64,000 nt of DNA from Sediminibacterium sp. (GTDB lineage Bacteria > Bacteroidota > Bacteroidia > Chitinophagales > Chitinophagaceae). The notes beneath the pieces are model-generated. The model made no database searches. It was not told the origin of the DNA and saw only the letters and a list, made by a program, of their open reading frames with translations. A program made the translations under genes and the position numbers. Positions 44,690 to 52,841 of this stretch are shown here, one piece after another; the stretch's first letter is position 1; every line of letters starts with the position of its first letter. The stretch lies in assembly GCA_016786865.1 (NCBI GenBank), contig JAEUVE010000011.1:1-64000 (forward strand). Reading direction: 5' to 3'.

Positions 44690-46270
44690 ATGTACATGAA
44701 AAGAAGAGAATTTTTACGAAAAGCGGTACCTGCAGGAGTAGTTTTGCCTTCTTTGGTAAGCGGTTTTTCTTTCAGAGCGTTTGGTGCAGATTCACCTATT
44801 GCGCAATCCTTGCTGATGCCAGTTTCGGAGACAGATCATATTCTGGTAATTGTACAACTCAATGGAGGCAACGACGGGTTGAATATGGTGATACCATTAG
44901 AACATTTCAGCAATTACGCCAATGCCCGCTCTAATATTTATATTCCGGAAGACAAAGTACTGGCACTGGCAGATACCAGGAAAGCAGGCCTGCATCCTTC
45001 CATGACAGGTATGCAGCAGTTGTATAATGCCGGGCAGTTAAAAATTATTCATTCAGTTGGATATCCGCAGCCCAGTTTTTCGCATTTCAGGGCTACAGAT
45101 ATATGGATGAGTGCAAGCGACAGCAATGCGGTGGTTAATACCGGTTGGGCCGGAAGATATTTAAATTACGAGTATCCAAATTTCCCAGCCGGGTATCCCA
45201 ATGCCAGTATGAAAGATCCCCTTGCAATACAGATCGGATCAACAACTTCACTCACTTTTCAGGGGCCTTCCGTGAGTATGGGTATGAGCATCAGTAATCC
45301 TTCCAATTTTTATAATTTGCTGAGCGGCGTGCAGGATCCCGTTCCGGATACACCTGCAGGAAAAGAGCTCAACTTTGTTCGACAGATTGCACAACAAACA
45401 CAGCAATATGCATCTGTTATAAAAGATGCAGCAAGCAAAGTGCCCGTACAGGTTACTTATCCATCGGGCAATTCCCTGGCTGATCAATTAAAAATTGTAG
45501 CCAGACTAATTAAGGGCGGTTTACAAACCAGGGTGTACATGGTAAATTTCAGTGGATTCGACACGCATGCTTCTCAGGTGAACAGCACCGATAAAACCAC
45601 CGGAACCCATGCTAATCTGCTGATGCGGGTAAGTGATGCCATCAAAGCTTTTCAGGACGATTTGAAATTTTTAGGGGTAGACGACCGGGTTACGGGTATT
45701 ACCTTCTCAGAATTTGGCCGAAGAATCAGAAGCAATGCAAGCACGGGAACAGATCATGGTACGGCGGCACCTATGTTTGTATTTGGAAAGCAGGTATTGG
45801 GTGGAGTATTGGGTGATACGCCCAACTTTGGCGCTAATGTAACCGTTAATGAGAACCTGCCTTTTCAATATGATTTCAGGAGCGTGTATGCGACCTTGCT
45901 GGCCAATTGGCTTTGTGTGAACGACAGCGATCTGCAGCAGGTCATGCTCAAAAATTACCAAACCTTACCATTGGTGAACACCATTGATTGCAAAAAAGCG
46001 GTGAATTTGTCCGGTGAACAACTGATCAGCAATTACCCCAATCCGTTTACCAGCAACACTGTAATTACGTTTAAAACAGCCGGTGGTCATACCCTTGTGC
46101 AGATCATAGATATTTCCGGAAGAGTGATCGCCCATTTGACCGATCAGGAATACCCTTCCGGCACCTATACTGTTGTTTTTAATAGTGGAAACCTGCCTTC
46201 GGGTATTTATTATGCCCGCCTCCAAAACCTTGCCACACAACAGGTTCGGACAATGCTCAAAGTAAAATAG
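44690..46270 (+). CDS. DUF1501 protein with Tat signal and T9SS sorting tail
   Basis: A 526-residue secreted protein. The N-terminus contains KRREFLRKAVPAG followed by a mildly hydrophobic stretch, a twin-arginine signal. The core (LVIVQLNGGNDGLNMVIP, FSHFRATDIWMSA, FSEFGRR, GTDHGTAAPMFVFG) is DUF1501, related to the alkaline-phosphatase/sulfatase fold. Residues 447-526 (NYPNPFTSNT, VQIIDISGRVI, LPSGIYYARL) are a type A T9SS C-terminal sorting domain. It should cross the inner membrane by Tat and the outer by T9SS. Enzymatic activity is unproven. Confidence 0.87.
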   Translation: MYMKRREFLRKAVPAGVVLPSLVSGFSFRAFGADSPIAQSLLMPVSETDHILVIVQLNGGNDGLNMVIPLEHFSNYANARSNIYIPEDKVLALADTRKAGLHPSMTGMQQLYNAGQLKIIHSVGYPQPSFSHFRATDIWMSASDSNAVVNTGWAGRYLNYEYPNFPAGYPNASMKDPLAIQIGSTTSLTFQGPSVSMGMSISNPSNFYNLLSGVQDPVPDTPAGKELNFVRQIAQQTQQYASVIKDAASKVPVQVTYPSGNSLADQLKIVARLIKGGLQTRVYMVNFSGFDTHASQVNSTDKTTGTHANLLMRVSDAIKAFQDDLKFLGVDDRVTGITFSEFGRRIRSNASTGTDHGTAAPMFVFGKQVLGGVLGDTPNFGANVTVNENLPFQYDFRSVYATLLANWLCVNDSDLQQVMLKNYQTLPLVNTIDCKKAVNLSGEQLISNYPNPFTSNTVITFKTAGGHTLVQIIDISGRVIAHLTDQEYPSGTYTVVFNSGNLPSGIYYARLQNLATQQVRTMLKVK

Positions 46271-46335
46271 ATCAGCAGGAAATACCACTCCTCCCTTTTT
46301 TTTGCAACAATGATGTATTTTTTGAAACGCCTTCC

Positions 46336-46357
46336 TATATTTGCAACGTTGTAGCAA
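46336..46357 (+). promoter_or_regulatory. Promoter with operator-like palindrome before TonB receptor
   Basis: TATATTTG (46336-46343) matches the -7 consensus. Overlapping its end is the imperfect palindrome TTGCAACGTTGTAGCAA (46341-46357), covering the expected start point. Its shape resembles binding sites of Fur/Zur-type metal regulators; the regulator is inference. Confidence 0.5.
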
Positions 46358-46369
46358 AATTAAACTTAC

Positions 46370-48802
46370 ATGAAAATGATCGCGCTTGGCCTGCTGGGCC
46401 TGTTTTTGACCAGTTATTTTCCTTTGGAAGCAAATACGGGAGTAGTTCTTACATCAGTGCCTGTCAGTAAAGGCAGTTTGCAGGGAACAGTTACGGACGT
46501 TCAAACAGGAAAGCCTTTGGCAGGAGCAACCATTTATCTTCACGAGGCAAAAACCGGAACGATTGCAGGAATTGATGGAATATATAAAACCCCTGACGTG
46601 CCTGCCGGAAAATACCTGGTGGAAGTTTCATTTGTAGGATATCAGTCTTTCCTGGAATTAATGAATATTAACGGTCCGGTAAACTACGATTTCAAGCTGA
46701 AGTATTCTGTATTGGAAAATGAAGCAGTTACCGTAACCGGGGTAGCTTCTGCAACAAAAATCAGACAGTCGGCTCAGCCAGTAACTGTTTTAAAAAAATC
46801 TGACCTGTTAAAAAATAGTGCTACCAATATCGTAGATGCGCTTACACAGCTGGTACCCGGCGTTTCTACACTTAGCACAGGTCCTGCCATTGCAAAGCCG
46901 GTAATCAGGGGATTGGGGTACAACCGGGTTATTACCATACACGATGGTATTCGTCAGGAAGGTCAGCAATGGGGAGATGAGCACGGTATTGAAGTAGACG
47001 AGTACAGTATTCAGAAAGTAGAAGTATTGAAAGGCCCTGCATCGTTGTTGTATGGAAGTGATGGTATGGGTGGAGCAGTTCACCTGATCACCAATACTCC
47101 TGTAGAGCAAGGAACCATTAGAGGAAACCTCAACGGACAACTGATCGATAACAATGGATTGAACGGCGTAAATGCAAATCTTGCCGGGCATCTGAAGAAC
47201 GGATTCAACTGGAATGTTTATGGTACACATAAGTCGGCTAAAGACTATCAGAATAAATATGATGGAAGAGTATTAAACAGCCGGTTCAACGAAAACAATT
47301 TTGGTGGTTACATCGGAATCAATAAATCCTGGGGATATAGTCACTTACTGGTCAGCAATTTCAATCAGAAAATTGGTGTAGTAGAGGGCGATAGAGACGA
47401 TGCAACCGGTAAATTCACCATTTTTACCGGAAGTTCACTGGAAAGAATTGCCACGGATGCAGACCTGAGTGGCCGAACGCCGGTAGCCCCTTATCAGGGA
47501 ATCAATCACTTCAAAATTGCTTCGGATAACAATATTGCGGTTGGTGCGGGCAGACTTGCGGTTAACCTGGGTTATCAGCGTAACCAGCGAAAAGAGTTTG
47601 CCGATCCGTTGGCACCGCAAACTCCCGAACTGTTCTTTGATCTGCAAACCATTAATTACAATGTACAAATGCAGTTAAAGGAAAAGAATGGGTGGAGAAC
47701 TGCATTTGGTGTAAATGGAATGTACCAACAGAACAGGAATAAAGCAGAAGAAGTATTGATTCCGGAATACAATCAGTTTGATGCAGGTGTATTTGTGTAT
47801 ACCCGTAAAACATTCAACAATAACCTGACGCTGAGCGGGGGATTGCGGGGAGATGCACGTAAGTTGAACAGCCATGCGTATACCGACGACAACAACAACG
47901 TAAAATTCACCCAGTTCAATAAAACATTTGGCAATTTCAGCGGTAGTATCGGTATTGCATATAATGCCTCCGATGCAGTTACCTTCAGGGCCAATGTTTC
48001 CAGGGGGTACAGAGCGCCTTCGGTGTCGGAGTTGTCCAGCAACGGAACCCATGAAGGAACAAATCGTTACGAATACGGCGACAAGCAATTAAAAACAGAG
48101 ACTTCTTTGCAGTTGGATGCAGGTGTTGAGGCAAACACAGAACATGTTAGTTTCCTGGTGAATGCCTTTTACAATAACATCAGTAACTATATATTTTACA
48201 GTAAACTGGAAAGCGTACTTGGAGGAGATTCTCTGGTTAACGTAGACGGAGAAGATCTTACCGCATTTAAGTTTAAGCAATCCGGAGCGGCCCTGTACGG
48301 CTTTGAAGCAAAAGTAGACTTTCACCCGCATCCACTGGATTGGTTGCATTTTGCCAATACGTTCTCTATGGTAGCAGGAAAATTCAGTGAATCGTTTGAG
48401 GGAACCAATCGGTTACCATTTATACCACCTGCCAGATTGCTGACAGAGCTGCGCGGCGATTTCAAAAAAATTGGTTCAGGTATTGGCAATCTGTATGTGA
48501 AACTGGAAATGGATAATATCCTGAATCAGAATCGTGTATTTACTGCGTACAATACGGAATCTGCCACATCCGGCTATACATTGTTGAACATAGGAGCCGG
48601 AACAGAATTCACCAGCAAGGGCAAAACCCTGTTCTCTGTGTATTTGGCATTGAACAACATCACAGATGTGGCTTACCAGAACCACCTGAGCCGTCTTAAA
48701 TATACAGCCATAAATAATATTACCGGCAGGATGGGCGTATTTAATATGGGTCGCAACTTCAATATCAAAATAAATGTACCGCTCAATTTTAAATTGAAAT
48801 AA
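46370..48802 (+). CDS. TonB-dependent receptor with carboxypeptidase-like N-domain
   Basis: An 810-residue outer-membrane transporter. A signal peptide (residues 1-22) is followed by a carboxypeptidase-regulatory-like beta domain (LQGTVTDVQTGKPLAGATIYL, AGKYLVEVSFVGYQSF), a plug (NIVDALTQLVPGV, PVIRGLGYNRVITIHDGIR, VEVLKGPASLLYGSDGMGG) and a barrel. The plug loop QQWGDEHGIEVDE is rich in His, Asp and Glu, as might suit a metal or metal-chelate substrate, and the promoter carries a metal-regulator-like palindrome. The substrate remains unknown. A strong terminator follows. Confidence 0.87.
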   Translation: MKMIALGLLGLFLTSYFPLEANTGVVLTSVPVSKGSLQGTVTDVQTGKPLAGATIYLHEAKTGTIAGIDGIYKTPDVPAGKYLVEVSFVGYQSFLELMNINGPVNYDFKLKYSVLENEAVTVTGVASATKIRQSAQPVTVLKKSDLLKNSATNIVDALTQLVPGVSTLSTGPAIAKPVIRGLGYNRVITIHDGIRQEGQQWGDEHGIEVDEYSIQKVEVLKGPASLLYGSDGMGGAVHLITNTPVEQGTIRGNLNGQLIDNNGLNGVNANLAGHLKNGFNWNVYGTHKSAKDYQNKYDGRVLNSRFNENNFGGYIGINKSWGYSHLLVSNFNQKIGVVEGDRDDATGKFTIFTGSSLERIATDADLSGRTPVAPYQGINHFKIASDNNIAVGAGRLAVNLGYQRNQRKEFADPLAPQTPELFFDLQTINYNVQMQLKEKNGWRTAFGVNGMYQQNRNKAEEVLIPEYNQFDAGVFVYTRKTFNNNLTLSGGLRGDARKLNSHAYTDDNNNVKFTQFNKTFGNFSGSIGIAYNASDAVTFRANVSRGYRAPSVSELSSNGTHEGTNRYEYGDKQLKTETSLQLDAGVEANTEHVSFLVNAFYNNISNYIFYSKLESVLGGDSLVNVDGEDLTAFKFKQSGAALYGFEAKVDFHPHPLDWLHFANTFSMVAGKFSESFEGTNRLPFIPPARLLTELRGDFKKIGSGIGNLYVKLEMDNILNQNRVFTAYNTESATSGYTLLNIGAGTEFTSKGKTLFSVYLALNNITDVAYQNHLSRLKYTAINNITGRMGVFNMGRNFNIKINVPLNFKLK

Positions 48803-48853
48803 GATACTGCAAGGCTTACAGCAGTCTTTGCTTTTTCTATGTTGGTTTATGAA

Positions 48854-48887
48854 GATAGCCCCTGCTCGAAGGGGCTATCTCTTTTTT
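48854..48887 (+). terminator. Terminator after the TonB receptor
   Basis: GATAGCCCCT and AGGGGCTATC form a perfect 10-bp stem with a 6-nt loop and a T-rich tail. It overlaps the very end of the convergent FISUMP gene. Confidence 0.85.
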
Positions 48888-49533
48888 AATTTTTAAGGCA
48901 TCGAACGGAAAGGCCGTTCTTTTTATAAACAGTTGCCTTTTCAAAAGTGGACTGATCTTCCGCAAGGTTTCTATTTAGTGCTACTTCTTTATCTTCTTCT
49001 GTACTGCTCCACCAGTAGCCGTAATAACCCAGTTCAGTAAACAGGATCTCGGTGTTGAGGATACCCCCGGGCAAACCGTTGAATCCGCTTTCGTTGCTGC
49101 CATTCAGGTCGTTGCTCCATCCGGAGGCGCTTTTTAGTTTTCGGGTGGCTGCAGCAAATCCCCCCAGTTGTTTAGCCAGCAGATCCCACTCGGCATTTGT
49201 GGGAACATGACATCCCGCCGGTGCCAGCCCACGGGAATCATTCACGGCATACCAGTTGTATAATTTACCATACACAGGACCATTTTCTGCATTGTATTCA
49301 TAGTAGCACCAGGCAGGCTTACCTTCCGTTCCGGCCTTTTCCCAGGCTGCATCCGATTTAGCTTCGGGGATCGGATCGCCGTTTCTGAAATGACTGGTAT
49401 TCAGGTTTTGCGCCATCCACGTTTGTGCCCCGATTTTTACGGTTTTGTAACTGTTGCCCGATTTGTCTTTTACTTGTGCTTGTAACAGGGTTACAAAAGC
49501 GAGGAAGATGCTGAGGAGTGTAATGCGTTTCAT
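48886..49533 (-). CDS. Fibrobacter-type major paralogous domain (FISUMP) secreted protein
   Basis: A 215-residue protein with a signal peptide ending near LLQAQ. The body (YKTVKIGAQTWMAQNLNT, KLYNWYAVND, GLAPAGCHVPTNAEWDLLAKQ, YGYWWSSTEE, LSVRCLKN) is the FISUMP domain, a formylglycine-enzyme-like fold found repeatedly on surface proteins of Fibrobacter and Bacteroidota. No T9SS tail is visible. The ATG at 49533 starts the signal peptide; a TTG two codons earlier is less likely. Two abutting hairpins lie at 49605-49639 in its leader. Confidence 0.82.
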   Translation of the reverse strand: MKRITLLSIFLAFVTLLQAQVKDKSGNSYKTVKIGAQTWMAQNLNTSHFRNGDPIPEAKSDAAWEKAGTEGKPAWCYYEYNAENGPVYGKLYNWYAVNDSRGLAPAGCHVPTNAEWDLLAKQLGGFAAATRKLKSASGWSNDLNGSNESGFNGLPGGILNTEILFTELGYYGYWWSSTEEDKEVALNRNLAEDQSTFEKATVYKKNGLSVRCLKN

Positions 49534-49704
49534 ATACAATTATTGTTGCGTTTCGGTATTATTGAAATCCGGCAATAAAAGTATAGAATGGACAATGGCG
49601 GGTAATACCGTCGTTACGGTATGGAAGGGTATGCCTTCCGGAAAGAAATAGCCGGCACATGGGCGAAGTAATGAGCCGGTTGGAAATTTTTATTAAGCAG
49701 ATAC

Positions 49705-52131
49705 TTAGCGGCCCAGTACATGGTAGGCGATTTCGTATGTGCCCGAATCTATTAATGTGTGTAAGTATTTGAGTAAAATTGTAAATGTTGATACTGTTGT
49801 AGAACTTGGTTTTATAAAAAGATTAGATTCAGGCCCGATTGAACTTGATGAAGTGTTAATTGCTTGGATCAATACAACTGGTGTATTTGTATATGCTGAA
49901 TTAAAAGTAATGTTCAATAAAGATGTTCCGTTAGTAGCTGCACTCTGTAACGGGGCTGTTCCGACATTTAATGTAATAACACCTGCAACATCATTTCCGG
50001 AAATACTAACACTCGCACCTGTTCCGGCTTGTGCAGTTCCAACAATAGTTACAATGGGAGCACCACTATTCCCAATAAACTTTGCTCCGGTATACCCTCC
50101 GCTAGTTTTTACGTCAGAGATACTGGTATTACCCAATTGGATGGTATTAGAGGTCGTAACAGAAGCATTATATCCAATTGCAGTAGCATTGGTTAATCCA
50201 TCTGTGTTTACCCCGGCGTTGTATCCTATGGCAGTGTTGTTATCTGTGGTAACGTTGCTGATTAAAGCATTATAGCCAATACCAGTATTGTTTTTCCCTG
50301 AGGTATTGTTTTTTAGCGCTTCCTGTCCCACAGCAGTATTGCTTCCTGCTGTATTATTTTGTAGGGCATTTTGCCCTACGGCAGTGTTATTAGAACTACT
50401 GACATTTTGGTTTAATGCCCCGAAGCCTACAGCCGTATTATCTGTACCTGTTGTGGTTTTATTTAATGCGCCAACGCCAAATGCAGAATTGTTGCCGATT
50501 GGGGAACTGTTATTTTCTCCTGCATACACGCCAAAGCTGGTATTGGTGCTTCCGGGGTTCAACTCTCCCGCCCATGTATTGTTTACTTTAAAACGTAGCG
50601 GTTGATTATTTGTTGATCCGAGAAAGTGGGTGTTACCTACAGTTGGTAAGGCGTTTCCGATTATACTCCATTTGCCACTCAGCATGGCGGCGGTGTCGCT
50701 GATTCTGAGTTGGTTGCTTAACATGGTGGCGGTATCTGATATTTTTAATCTGTTGCTTAGCATGTAACTCGTATCAGTTAATATAAGCCTGTTGCTCAGC
50801 ATATATGCTGTGTCGCTGATCCGCAGCCTGTTGTTGAGCATAGAAGCTGTATCCTGAATCAGTAACGCCATACCTTTTCGCTGGTAGCCACTCATTTGGT
50901 TGGTGGTGTCGCTGTATTGCACAAATGGAGCCAGCATAGTAGCAGTATCGGTTTTTCTGAGGTAACGGCTCATCATGAAACTGGTATCACTAATCCGCAG
51001 CCTGTTGTTGAGCATAGAAGCTGTATCCTGAATCAGTAACGCCATACCTTTTCGCTGGTAACCACTCATTTGGTTGGTGGTGTCGCTGTATTGTACAAAT
51101 GGGGCCAGCATAGTAGCCGTATCGGTTTTTCTGAGGTAACGGCTCATCATAAAACTGGTATCGCTAATCCGCAGCCTGTTGTTGAGCATAGCGGCTGTAT
51201 CCTGAATCAGTAACGCCATAGCTTTTCGTTGGTAGCCATTCATTTGGTTGGCGGTATCGCTGTATTGCACAAACGGTGTCAGCATTGTAGCCGTATCGGT
51301 TTTTCTGAGGTAACGGCTCATCATGAAGCTCGTATCGGTTGCACGCAGGTATTTGGAGAGCATCACGGCAGTATCACTTGCACTCAACTTACTGTTAAAG
51401 CTACTCCAGTCTGTGGAGGTTAACACACCCCGGTTGGTGGCGGATGCATTCGGGAAATTGAAACTGTGTACGGTGCCGGAAGAAACAATGTTTATATTGG
51501 TACCGGTAGTGCCTATTGCAAAACTTTGTCCTCCTCCCAATGAAAGCGGGAGTCCGTTCAGCCCTATGGAACTGTTTACCAGTTTGCTGTTTTCAATGGT
51601 GCCGTCTTTGATTTTTTCGTTGGTTACTGCATCTGTGGAGAGCTTACTGTTGTTGATGGCCAGTGGTGCAACCTGGGGGTTGGGGTAAGTGGAGCCAATC
51701 AGGTCTCCTCCCGCATTTCCTACAGGGTAGGCCGCATTGGCAAAAAATGCATAAGGTACAGACTGCAGTTGTGAGGTTCCTGCCAACAGGAAATTATTGC
51801 CTCCCTGAGGATCTATTTCTACTTGTAAAAATTTGCTGCTGGCAGCCCAGTTGATGGTACTGATGTTCCCGAAACTACTTATAGCACCCGGGCTTCCGAT
51901 GACCAGTGTAATCAGTCCAAACTGATTGGTCCGTACCTGCCTGGTTTCTGAATACAGGGTGGTTCCGTTGGGCGACCCATCCCGGATACTCAGCCGAATG
52001 CTGATATTCTGAAAAGAAAGCGCCACACCATTGGCATTTCTCGCAATGCCCTGGTAGTTCAGGAGCTGGGCCTGAACCATCGTAAAACTGCCGGTTAACA
52101 ACAGCAGTACCAGTAATATTTTTTTCATCAT
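49705..52131 (-). CDS. Adhesin-like fibre protein with 58-residue tandem repeats and YadA-type head
   Basis: An 808-residue secreted protein. Residues 1-22 are a signal peptide; 23-135 form a beta domain opening with LLNYQGIARNANG, common to Bacteroidota fibre-like proteins; 136-250 is a linker. Residues 268-441 hold three near-identical 58-residue repeats, then three 13-residue units (MLSNRL-xx-SDT), together a stalk with regular hydrophobic spacing. Residues 530-668 carry NTAVGxxAL-type repeats as in the trimeric beta-roll head of YadA adhesins. The C-terminus (YEIAYHVLGR) is neither a YadA anchor nor a T9SS tail nor an S74 chaperone. Surface display probably depends on the sorting-tail protein encoded just upstream. 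Function unknown. Confidence 0.75.
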   Translation of the reverse strand: MMKKILLVLLLLTGSFTMVQAQLLNYQGIARNANGVALSFQNISIRLSIRDGSPNGTTLYSETRQVRTNQFGLITLVIGSPGAISSFGNISTINWAASSKFLQVEIDPQGGNNFLLAGTSQLQSVPYAFFANAAYPVGNAGGDLIGSTYPNPQVAPLAINNSKLSTDAVTNEKIKDGTIENSKLVNSSIGLNGLPLSLGGGQSFAIGTTGTNINIVSSGTVHSFNFPNASATNRGVLTSTDWSSFNSKLSASDTAVMLSKYLRATDTSFMMSRYLRKTDTATMLTPFVQYSDTANQMNGYQRKAMALLIQDTAAMLNNRLRISDTSFMMSRYLRKTDTATMLAPFVQYSDTTNQMSGYQRKGMALLIQDTASMLNNRLRISDTSFMMSRYLRKTDTATMLAPFVQYSDTTNQMSGYQRKGMALLIQDTASMLNNRLRISDTAYMLSNRLILTDTSYMLSNRLKISDTATMLSNQLRISDTAAMLSGKWSIIGNALPTVGNTHFLGSTNNQPLRFKVNNTWAGELNPGSTNTSFGVYAGENNSSPIGNNSAFGVGALNKTTTGTDNTAVGFGALNQNVSSSNNTAVGQNALQNNTAGSNTAVGQEALKNNTSGKNNTGIGYNALISNVTTDNNTAIGYNAGVNTDGLTNATAIGYNASVTTSNTIQLGNTSISDVKTSGGYTGAKFIGNSGAPIVTIVGTAQAGTGASVSISGNDVAGVITLNVGTAPLQSAATNGTSLLNITFNSAYTNTPVVLIQAINTSSSSIGPESNLFIKPSSTTVSTFTILLKYLHTLIDSGTYEIAYHVLGR
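50809..51330 (-). repeat. 174-bp tandem repeat, three copies, in the fibre gene
   Basis: Landmark sequences recur at exactly 174-bp steps (for example the segment starting CCTGTTGTTG at 50827, 51001 and 51175). Copies on the minus strand run 51330-51157, 51156-50983 and 50982-50809. Copies two and three are nearly identical; copy one differs at a few codons. The period is a multiple of three, so copy-number change keeps the frame. Confidence 0.9.
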
Positions 52132-52148
52132 ATCGTTCGATTGTGTCG

Positions 52149-52736
52149 TTATCGGAGTTTGAGTATTTTAAATACGCCGCTTTTTTTCAGAAAACCATTG
52201 CTGTAGAGGGATACCCTCAAAAAATAAGGCCCTGAAGCGTATTTTGAAAAGTCAATTTTCTGATTTACCGGCAAGGTATTGTACTGGAATTCCCTCAATC
52301 CCAGCGTCCTCCCCAGCAGATCGTATAGCTGAATTTCTACCCTGCCTGTATCGTTGCTGAATAAATCAAACTGCAGTAAAGTATTTACTGGTACGGGGTA
52401 GAGTTTGATTTCTTCTTTTGTCCAGCCCTGGATCGGAACAGTTTGTAAATCTTTATCGGTGATCGGTTGCAGTACCCCGTTGGTGAGTATGACTGAATTG
52501 TCTGTTGTGGTAAAGGTTTCGATGAGGGTAGCTTCTCCAACGCTCCAGACAAAGGAAAAGTTGGCAAGGTTGTAGCTCCCCCTGTTAACATAATTTCCAC
52601 CCGAGGCATTCAGGATAAATGGCTCCACGGTTTGGGTAAACCCGTTCAGGCTGTTCAGCAGCAATACACTTCCGAGCACCAGAAATTGCTTCCAGGTAAC
52701 ATGGCCGGGGTCGCTATGTACACTGATCGGGGGCAT
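52149..52736 (-). CDS. Short secreted protein with T9SS sorting domain
   Basis: A 195-residue protein. After a polar 17-residue start, a hydrophobic signal segment (FLVLGSVLLLNSLNGFTQ) precedes a small beta domain (GGNYVNRGSYNLANFSFVWSVGE). Residues 112-195 (LYPVPVNTLLQF, VEIQLYDLLGRTL, ASGPYFLRVSL) are a T9SS type A sorting tail. It ends 17 bp before the fibre-protein gene on the same strand; the two are probably one operon. Such a protein could act as surface carrier or partner for the fibre, which lacks its own sorting tail; that is inference. Confidence 0.8.
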   Translation of the reverse strand: MPPISVHSDPGHVTWKQFLVLGSVLLLNSLNGFTQTVEPFILNASGGNYVNRGSYNLANFSFVWSVGEATLIETFTTTDNSVILTNGVLQPITDKDLQTVPIQGWTKEEIKLYPVPVNTLLQFDLFSNDTGRVEIQLYDLLGRTLGLREFQYNTLPVNQKIDFSKYASGPYFLRVSLYSNGFLKKSGVFKILKLR

Positions 52737-52781
52737 AAAAAGGATACTGAACGCTTATAAAGTTAATTCATTAGGGCGTGG

Positions 52782-52825
52782 AAATAAAAAGAGCCCTCAG
52801 TATTTACTACTGAGAGCCCTTTTTT
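52782..52825 (-). terminator. Terminator after the S15 hydrolase gene
   Basis: CTCAGTA/TACTGAG inner arms with a further imperfect GAGCCC arm form a long stem. On the minus strand it is followed by a T-rich run, and it lies 17 bp past the hydrolase stop. Confidence 0.6.
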
Positions 52826-52841
52826 GTTCGAATTGCAGCTT

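Noticed and set aside
49739..50605. Plus-strand frames opposite the fibre gene
   Set aside because: Arise from the regular repeats of the minus-strand gene; no start context or domain.
50809..51330. CRISPR array
   Set aside because: The period is 174 bp with no unique spacers, and the repeats are in frame within a coding gene.
49705..52131. Phage tail fibre or prophage origin for the 808-residue protein
   Set aside because: It has a signal peptide, no phage genes surround it, and there is no S74 chaperone domain; a surface fibre fits better.
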